This document shows positions 48,041 through 54,715 of a stretch of 64,000 nt of DNA, piece by piece. Position numbers and translations under genes: made by a program. The stretch comes from Aromatoleum aromaticum EbN1 (GTDB taxonomy: Bacteria > Pseudomonadota > Gammaproteobacteria > Burkholderiales > Rhodocyclaceae). The stretch spans positions 992,001 to 1,056,000 of the forward strand of contig NC_006513.1 of NCBI RefSeq assembly GCF_000025965.1. Reading direction: 5' to 3'. Under the pieces are notes generated by a model, which saw nothing but the letters and a program-made list of their open reading frames with translations, had not been told where the DNA came from and made no database searches. Each line of letters begins with the position of its first letter. Position 1 is the first letter of the stretch.

Positions 48041-48892
48041 TCATTGGCGCACCTCGGCGATATTGTCGAATTGCGTGAAGTGGCCGGTCGAACGGAAAGG
48101 GTTGATATCGAGCCCCCCGCGCCGCGTGTAGCGCGCCCAGACCGCCAGATGCCGCGGCGCACAGCGGCGCAGCACATCACAGAATATCCGTTCGACACAT
48201 TGCTCGTGGAATTCGTTGTGGCTGCGGAACGAAACGATGTAGCGCAGCAGCCCGGCGCGGTCGATCGGCGGGCCGATGTAGCGCAGGACGATGGTCCCCC
48301 AGTCGGGCTGGCCGGTGACGAGACAGTTGGATTTCAGCAGATGCGAATACAGCGTCTCGCTGACTTCGTCGGCATTGAAGTCGCTTTGCAGGAAAGCAGG
48401 GTCGGTCCGGTAGGTGTCGATCTCGATGTCGATCTCGTCGAGCAACACACCATGCGGGTAGCCGAAAACACGCGTCGGCCGACGCGACAGGACCTCGATC
48501 GATACCGCGACCGGCGCGCCGGCGGCGGTGGACAGGTCACGCGTCAGCGTGTCGTGCACGAGCGTCGGATCGACGAATCGATGCTGGTTGAAAGAGTTCA
48601 GGTAGAGCTTCAGCGATTTCGACTCGATCAGGCGCGGTGACGTGACGGGAACGCGGAACGTGCCGATCGCGGCGACCGGCTTGCCGCGCGAGTTCAGCCA
48701 CGACAGTTCGTACGCGTTCCACAGGTCCTCGCCAACGAACGGAAGCGTGTCGGGGGCGAGGCCCAGTTCGTCGCGCTTGATCTGCCGCGCAATCGGGAAC
48801 AGGAGCTCCGGGGCGTAGCTGTCGCGATAGACGACGGACTGGCCCAACGGCGACGCCTCGGCGCCGTGGTCGTGCGTGTCGGAAGGGTTCAT
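48041..48892 (-). CDS. queF: NADPH-dependent 7-cyano-7-deazaguanine reductase
   Basis: Reduces preQ0 to preQ1 in queuosine synthesis. This is the long (YqcD/proteobacterial) form, 283 residues. The catalytic Cys is in SNCLVTGQPDWG near residue 190, with the nearby Asp, and the second signature FRSHNEFHEQCVERIF near residue 227 supplies the substrate-binding Glu/His. The N-terminal half repeats the tunnelling fold (SLKLYLNSFNQHRF near 92). Monocistronic here; queC, queD and queE are not nearby. Confidence 0.95.
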   Translation of the reverse strand: MNPSDTHDHGAEASPLGQSVVYRDSYAPELLFPIARQIKRDELGLAPDTLPFVGEDLWNAYELSWLNSRGKPVAAIGTFRVPVTSPRLIESKSLKLYLNSFNQHRFVDPTLVHDTLTRDLSTAAGAPVAVSIEVLSRRPTRVFGYPHGVLLDEIDIEIDTYRTDPAFLQSDFNADEVSETLYSHLLKSNCLVTGQPDWGTIVLRYIGPPIDRAGLLRYIVSFRSHNEFHEQCVERIFCDVLRRCAPRHLAVWARYTRRGGLDINPFRSTGHFTQFDNIAEVRQ

Positions 48893-49050
48893 GCCGGCGA
48901 TTGTAAGGGAATCGGCTCCTGGCGGAACCAGTGCCCGGATGATGAGCCCCGATAGGGGACCGTCGCGAAGATGACCCTCCTTCAGGCGAGGCGCTGGCTG
49001 CGGCGGCAGGAACGCCGGCGGCAGCTGCGTCCCCGCGCGGTCGAAACCGA

Positions 49051-50502
49051 TCAGTTGCCGGGGCGCGTGCCGCCGACGGCCCTGATCGCCTCGGACAGCA
49101 ACGCTTCCTTGTCGATCTCGACGATCGCAGGCGCTTCCGGCGGACAGACCGTCTGCGGATCGATGCCGCTACGGTCCTGGCCGATTTCTTCGGGCGTCGG
49201 CAAATCCTCGCGCGCGACACCGAGGGCTCCCATCAACTGCCCCATGCCGGTCAGCGTGCGCGCCTGGGCGATGATCCGGTTGTATTGAGCGTTAACGTAG
49301 GCGCGCCGGGCCTCGAAGTATTCGTTCTCGGTGTCGAGCAGGTCCAGCAGCGTGCGCTGGCCGATGTCGAACTGCCGGCGATAGGCTTCGCGCGCCTTCT
49401 CGATCGAAAGCTGGTGCTGGTCGAGATACACGAGCTGTTCGGTGAGCCGTCGCACATCGTTGTACGCGATCGACAGCGTCTGGCGCAGGTCGCGGCACGC
49501 TTTCTCGCGCAGGTCCTTTGCCAGATCGAGCGTTTCGGCCGCCTGGCGCAGCCGCGCCTGGTCGGCGCCACCGCGGGACAGGTTGTAGCTCAGCACCGCT
49601 TCGATTGCGCCATCGCGCGAACGTCCATCGACGCCTTCGAAGTTGTGATCGACGCCTTGGCGGGCCCGCACATCGAGGCGCGGGTGGAACGCCGCCTGGC
49701 GCGACTCGATCTGGGCCTGCCCGGCGCGAACGTTTTCGACCGCGGCGTTCAGCGACGGGCTGGTCACGAAAGCGGCCCGCAGCGCGTCTTGCGCGGTCGG
49801 CGGAATCGCACCGACCACCGTATCGGGAGCAAACCGCTGCGCCTGGGCGGGCGGCGCTTCACCGACGATGCGCAGGTAGCGGGCGCTGACGTCGTGGAGA
49901 TTGGAGACTTCGGTGAGCAGGTTCGACTCGGCCAGCGCCAGGCGCCCGGCGGCCTGCTCGAGATCCACTCTTCGGCCGACACCGGCGCCGGCGCGTTCGG
50001 CGATCTGGTCGTGGATCTGCTTGTGCTGGACGTAGTTCTCCTGCGCGAGGCGCGTCAGATCACGGTAGCGCAGCACGTCGCTGTACGCACGCAGCGCTTC
50101 GAGCGCCGCGGTCTCGGAGACGTCGCGCAGCTCGTAATACCGGGTGAGCTTCGCGTAGCCGAGCCGCGCCACTTCGCTGCGCGTCAGGAAGCCGTCATAG
50201 ACCATCTGATTCAGCGAGAGGCTTGCGCGGCGATGGTTGAAATCGTCCGACGGCTGGCCCGGACGTTTCAGCGTTTCGCGACCCGCGCCGGCAATCAGGT
50301 CAATCTGGGGAAAGTAGCCGCTGCGCGCAACGCCCTGCTCTTCCATGGCAGCACGGAATGCATGCCACCCCGCCTGCACTTCCGGATTGGCTACCACGGC
50401 CTTGCGCGCCGCATCACGCAAGGCTTCGGGGACTTCTGCCGCCGCGAATCGGGGCAGCGCAGCCAGGGCGGCAACACAGATCACGGTTCTCAAGTTTTTC
50501 AT
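49051..50502 (-). CDS. lapE: TolC-family outer-membrane channel LapE
   Basis: Outer-membrane efflux/secretion channel of 483 residues from the ATG at 50502, with SD AGGGAGA. A signal peptide (VICVAALAALPRFAAAEVPE) leads into two TolC repeats with long coiled-coil helices; family motifs AARSGYFPQ-like (ARSGYFPQIDLIAG near residue 57) and FDIGQRTLLDLLDTENEYFE near residue 375. In Lap systems it forms the outer-membrane pore for LapB-LapC. It is divergent from lapG across about 200 bases. Confidence 0.88.
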   Translation of the reverse strand: MKNLRTVICVAALAALPRFAAAEVPEALRDAARKAVVANPEVQAGWHAFRAAMEEQGVARSGYFPQIDLIAGAGRETLKRPGQPSDDFNHRRASLSLNQMVYDGFLTRSEVARLGYAKLTRYYELRDVSETAALEALRAYSDVLRYRDLTRLAQENYVQHKQIHDQIAERAGAGVGRRVDLEQAAGRLALAESNLLTEVSNLHDVSARYLRIVGEAPPAQAQRFAPDTVVGAIPPTAQDALRAAFVTSPSLNAAVENVRAGQAQIESRQAAFHPRLDVRARQGVDHNFEGVDGRSRDGAIEAVLSYNLSRGGADQARLRQAAETLDLAKDLREKACRDLRQTLSIAYNDVRRLTEQLVYLDQHQLSIEKAREAYRRQFDIGQRTLLDLLDTENEYFEARRAYVNAQYNRIIAQARTLTGMGQLMGALGVAREDLPTPEEIGQDRSGIDPQTVCPPEAPAIVEIDKEALLSEAIRAVGGTRPGN

Positions 50503-50708
50503 GTCGTCTCCCTGACGATGCGTGGTCTCTGCACGAATCCTGCGAATGCAGGGCGCAGGTGATTCAATCCGAGTGATCAAATGATATGCGGTTGAATTTG
50601 GCTGCTCCGCCAACTACGCAACACTTCCCGTCAGATAAGGCGCGCCGCAACCCCTGCGGCCTGCGGCCGATACCCGATAATGGTGACGAGCGAACCACCT
50701 GCCGTCCA

Positions 50709-51422
50709 ATGCCGACACACCTCCTTCCGCACGGAATGTTTTCTCGGCCATGCCGGCTGGGCAACGCGGCGCTCATCCGGCTGGCCGGCCTGTGCGTGCT
50801 CATCGGCGTCGGGCTCGCGACCGCCAGCGGCGACACGGATCTCATGGAGCGCCTGGCCGGCGAACGTTTCGGTGCGGCAGGCAGCGCATCGGTGCGCGCA
50901 TGGCGTCAGATGATCGCCGACGCGCTGCCGCTGGACGACCTGGAAAAGCTGCAGCGCACGAATACGTTTTTCAACCGTCGCATCAGCTTCGACGACGACG
51001 CGACGGTCTGGAAGGAGGCGGACTACTGGGCAACTCCGCTCGAGACGCTCGGCCGCGGAGCCGGTGACTGCGAGGACTTCTCGATCGCGAAATACATGAG
51101 CCTGCGGCTGCTCGGCATCCCGGCCGACAAGCTGCGCCTGATCTATGTCCGGGCGCAGATCGGCGGCGCGCAGAGCACTCTTTCGCAGGCCCATATGGTC
51201 GTGGGCTTCTACCCCTCGCCGGAGGCTGAGCCGCTCGTCCTCGACAACCTGATCGGCGAGGTGCGGCCGGCCGGGCGGCGCCCCGACCTATATCCGATAT
51301 TCAGCTTCAACAGCGCGGGTCTGTGGATCGGCGGCGCGACCGCCTCGTCTGCGGATCCTACCGCCCGCCTGTCGCGCTGGCGCAGCGTGCTCGTGCGCAT
51401 GCAGCAGGAGGGCCTGCAATGA
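50709..51422 (+). CDS. lapG: Periplasmic LapG-type cysteine protease (BTLCP)
   Basis: Bacterial transglutaminase-like cysteine protease of 237 residues that releases a LapA-type adhesin from the surface by cutting its N-terminus. The catalytic triad is visible: Cys121 in GAGDCEDFSIAKY, His162 in SQAHMVVGFY and Asp179 in LVLDNL. An N-terminal hydrophobic signal (IRLAGLCVLIGVGLATASG) exports it. I use the ATG at 50709; ATG 50736 is possible. lapD follows after 43 bases, the usual pair. Confidence 0.94.
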   Translation: MPTHLLPHGMFSRPCRLGNAALIRLAGLCVLIGVGLATASGDTDLMERLAGERFGAAGSASVRAWRQMIADALPLDDLEKLQRTNTFFNRRISFDDDATVWKEADYWATPLETLGRGAGDCEDFSIAKYMSLRLLGIPADKLRLIYVRAQIGGAQSTLSQAHMVVGFYPSPEAEPLVLDNLIGEVRPAGRRPDLYPIFSFNSAGLWIGGATASSADPTARLSRWRSVLVRMQQEGLQ

Positions 51423-51465
51423 CAGCCCATCGTCCAAGTCCGACCCGTCGCGGAGATTTGCAGTC

Positions 51466-53412
51466 ATGTCCCTGATCAAGCAACTGTGGATCGCGATCGC
51501 GATCGTGATGTCCCTGTCGCTCGGCGGCAGCCTGGTCGTCAGCACGCTCTCGGCACGGCATTACCTCGAGCAGCAGCTACAGGTGAAGAATCTCGACAAC
51601 GCCACGTCGCTGGCGCTGGCGCTGTCGCAGCTGCCGAAAGATCCGGTGACCGTCGAACTGCAGGTCGCCGCCCAGTTCGACGCCGGCCATTACCGCCTGA
51701 TCCGTCTCACCGACCCGTCCGGCGACGTCGTGGTCGAACGCGAATTCGCGGGACCCCGCAACGGCACGCCCGACTGGTTCACGCGGCTGATTCCGATCGA
51801 CACGCGGCCCGGCATCGCCCAGGTGCAGGACGGCTGGCACCAGTTCGGTACGCTCACGCTCGAGAGCCACAAGCGTTATGCGTACGACGCGCTGTGGGTC
51901 GGCACAAAGCAACTGCTGCTGTGGTTCGGTCTCGGCGCTGTGCTGACCGGCCTTATCGGCACGCTGATCATCAAGCACATCACGCGGCCGCTCGGGCGGG
52001 TCGTCGAGCAGGCGGAGGCGATCGGCGAGCGGCGCTTCGTCACGACGGTCGAGCCGGGAACGATGGAGTTTCGCCGCCTGGTGCGGGCGATGAACATGCT
52101 GAGCGAGCGGGTGCGCACGATGCTCGCCGATGAATCGCGGCGGCTCGAGCAGTTGCGCCGCCAGACGCAGCATGACGACATCACGGGGCTCCTCAACCGC
52201 GGCCAGTTCATGAACCGCCTCGACTCCGTGCTCGCGCGCGACGACGCGCGCTCCGCCGGCACCTTGTTGATCGGGCGCCTCGGAGACCTTGCGGCGCTGA
52301 ACCAGCGTCTCGGGCGAGATACGACAAACCGCCTGCTGCACGATATCGCCCACGAGTATGCCGCGTTCGCCGCGCCCCACGGGGACTGGGAAACGGGCCG
52401 CATCGGCGGCAGCGATTTCGCGCTGCTCGCACCCGGCCGCCCGGATCCTGCAGTGATCGCCGGCGAGCTTGCGCAGCGCCTGGACACGGCGCTCAACATC
52501 ACCATGGAAGGGCGTGGCATCCGCCTGCCGCTGGCTGCCGGCGCATTTGCGGCAGGGGAATCGCGCTCGTCGTTGCTGGCCCGCGTGGACGGCGCACTGG
52601 CCGCGGCTGAACGCGCAGGGGAACGCGCAATCGAAATCGCCCAAGAGAGCCCCATCGCCCTGCCTTTTCCCGATCTTCAGGCATGGCGCACCGCGCTCAC
52701 CGAGTCGCTCGACCGCCACGACGTTCGCCTTGCACGGTTTCCGGTGCTCGGCCCGGACGGCACGCTGCTTCACTACGAAGCGCCGATGCGCCTGATGCTC
52801 GACGGCTCCTGGCAATCGGCAGGTTATTTCATGCCATGGGTTGCGCGCCTCGGCCTGGTGGCCCGCTTCGATGCTGCCGTCGCACGCGTCGCCATGCGCG
52901 AAATCGCCAACAGCACAACACCGCTGGGAATCAACATTTCCGCCGAATCGCTCGCCGATGCGCGCTTCCGCAGCGAACTGTTCAGTCTGCTAGAGGGCAA
53001 TCCGGCAGCCGCGCAACGACTCTGGATCGAAGTGCCGGAATACGGCGCGCTGCTCGACCAGCCCGAGTTCCGCGCGTTCTGCCTCGCGCTGCGGCCGTTC
53101 GGCTGCAAACTCGGCATCGAACATGCCGGCCCGCGCTTCGCCCGCTTGGCCGACCTGCACGAGCTCGGCCTGGACTACATCAAGATCGACGCGGCGCTCG
53201 TTCGCGGCATCGACGACGACGCCAGCAGCCAGGGCTTTCTGCGCAGCCTGTGCACGATCGCCCATTCGATCGGCCTGCTGACGATCGCCGAAGGGGTCGG
53301 CACCGAAGCGGAGAAACGCGCGCTGCCCGCCTTCGGCGTCGACGGCATGACCGGGCCGGCAATCGAGGCGCCACAGCATCTCCAGGCCAGCCCCGCTTCC
53401 GGTGCTGCGTGA
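51466..53412 (+). CDS. lapD: c-di-GMP receptor LapD with degenerate GGDEF and EAL domains
   Basis: Inner-membrane receptor of 648 residues that binds LapG in the periplasm when c-di-GMP is high. Helix 1 at residues 7-27, periplasmic LapD_MoxY_N domain about 30-145, helix 2 about 150-172 (LLLWFGLGAVLTGLIGTLII), HAMP, GGDEF-like domain about 240-385 and EAL-like about 410-640. The diguanylate cyclase motif is GGSDF at residue 314, and the EAL motif is replaced by YEAPMRL near 438, so neither enzyme should work. That is the signature of a LapD receptor. Confidence 0.94.
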   Translation: MSLIKQLWIAIAIVMSLSLGGSLVVSTLSARHYLEQQLQVKNLDNATSLALALSQLPKDPVTVELQVAAQFDAGHYRLIRLTDPSGDVVVEREFAGPRNGTPDWFTRLIPIDTRPGIAQVQDGWHQFGTLTLESHKRYAYDALWVGTKQLLLWFGLGAVLTGLIGTLIIKHITRPLGRVVEQAEAIGERRFVTTVEPGTMEFRRLVRAMNMLSERVRTMLADESRRLEQLRRQTQHDDITGLLNRGQFMNRLDSVLARDDARSAGTLLIGRLGDLAALNQRLGRDTTNRLLHDIAHEYAAFAAPHGDWETGRIGGSDFALLAPGRPDPAVIAGELAQRLDTALNITMEGRGIRLPLAAGAFAAGESRSSLLARVDGALAAAERAGERAIEIAQESPIALPFPDLQAWRTALTESLDRHDVRLARFPVLGPDGTLLHYEAPMRLMLDGSWQSAGYFMPWVARLGLVARFDAAVARVAMREIANSTTPLGINISAESLADARFRSELFSLLEGNPAAAQRLWIEVPEYGALLDQPEFRAFCLALRPFGCKLGIEHAGPRFARLADLHELGLDYIKIDAALVRGIDDDASSQGFLRSLCTIAHSIGLLTIAEGVGTEAEKRALPAFGVDGMTGPAIEAPQHLQASPASGAA

Positions 53413-53418
53413 TCGTAA

Positions 53419-54642
53419 TCAGCCGATCAGCTTGCGCCGGCCGATCGCCATGTCGAAGATGCGCAGGTAACTGGCAGCCACGTTGCGGATATGGAATCGT
53501 TCGTGCGCATCGTGCAGCGCGTTTTCGCCGAGATGGCGGAAATCCGCCGGCGCGTCGATCACCTCCGTCGCATACTGCACCCACGTCTGCATGTCGTCGT
53601 ACTTGCACAGCAGGCCGTTGTAGCGATGCCTGATGACTTCGGGGACGAAACAGCGATCGCTGCCGATGACCACTTTCGCGCGAAACAGTAGCTCGAAGAG
53701 CCCCCAGTTTGCGGAGCCGAACTGCAACGGATACAGGAAGAGATCCATCGCTTCCACATAGCCGGCGAACTGGTCGTACGACGCGAAATCGACATGCTGG
53801 AAAGCCGAATCCTCGCCGAGCGTGATTCCTTCGCGTTCCAGCACGTACTTCATGAACGACTCGGGCCGGCTTTCCTTTTCGAAGTGGCTTTGCAGGAACG
53901 CATCTTCGTAACTGTAGAGCACTTTCGGCGCCCCGCAGAAGACGAAGCGGACGTTCTGCCTTTTTTTCAGGATTTCCTTCGCGATCAGGATGAACTGCTC
54001 GAACCCCTTCGCCGATGACAGGTCGCGCGCGGCGAAACCGACGTGGAAAATGCCGTCCTTCCTGGCGAAGATGTTCGGCCGGCGGGTGATGTCGAAGCCC
54101 TCCATCTGCGCGATCACCTTGTCGTGCAGGCACGCCGGAAACATTCCCTTTGCGTAGGCGCTCGGCACGATCACGAGCTCGCTCTTCAGCACCTGGTGAT
54201 AGCTGGTCATTTCGAACACTTTGTCGCGATAGGAAGCGTAGTCGGGCTGCGGATATTTGGCGTCGTAGCCGTGGTGCGTGAACGACGGGAATTCGATATA
54301 GGTGATGACCGGAATGTCGAACTCACCGAACAATTGCAGTGGAAAACCGCCGGACCCGTGCGCAACGATGACATCGATGCCGGTACGCGCAAGCAGTTCG
54401 GAAATCGACTTCTTGATCAGGAACGAGCGCTGGATGCGGGCTTCGAGATTCTTCGTATAGAAATAGGTATTAGCGTTCTCGGCCGGCACCTGGAACGGCA
54501 CGAGGTTCGGAACCCTGTCCTTGTTCGCCTGATAGACCGAAGTCGAGCACAGGAACCACGAATGCGCGAGGCTCTCGGCATTCAGGTACTCGTGCAAGGT
54601 CTGAAACTGACCCAGTCCTTCGTGTATGAAAAGTATCCGCAC
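53419..54642 (-). CDS. Glycosyltransferase, GT-B fold (family 4-like)
   Basis: Glycosyltransferase of 407 residues. N-terminal Rossmann part MRILFIHEGLGQF and IDVIVAHGSGGFPLQLFGEF near residue 89, C-terminal GT4-like part with HVGFAARDLSSAKGFEQFIL near residue 200 (donor-site GF...KG pattern) and FGSANWGLFELLFRAKVVIG near residue 325 (the conserved EA-like position). The start is GTG at 54642 with AGGAAA upstream. It lies 73 bases downstream of the Thr-rich adhesin on the same strand and ends 6 bases from lapD. Base composition looks less GC-rich than its neighbours. Acceptor unknown; the adhesin is the natural guess. Confidence 0.85.
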   Translation of the reverse strand: MRILFIHEGLGQFQTLHEYLNAESLAHSWFLCSTSVYQANKDRVPNLVPFQVPAENANTYFYTKNLEARIQRSFLIKKSISELLARTGIDVIVAHGSGGFPLQLFGEFDIPVITYIEFPSFTHHGYDAKYPQPDYASYRDKVFEMTSYHQVLKSELVIVPSAYAKGMFPACLHDKVIAQMEGFDITRRPNIFARKDGIFHVGFAARDLSSAKGFEQFILIAKEILKKRQNVRFVFCGAPKVLYSYEDAFLQSHFEKESRPESFMKYVLEREGITLGEDSAFQHVDFASYDQFAGYVEAMDLFLYPLQFGSANWGLFELLFRAKVVIGSDRCFVPEVIRHRYNGLLCKYDDMQTWVQYATEVIDAPADFRHLGENALHDAHERFHIRNVAASYLRIFDMAIGRRKLIG

Positions 54643-54715
54643 CGCAAGCTTTCCTGATCCATTCGAGAAAATGGCGGACCCGCGGGACCGCCACCGACGT
54701 CACCTCATTGACGCA

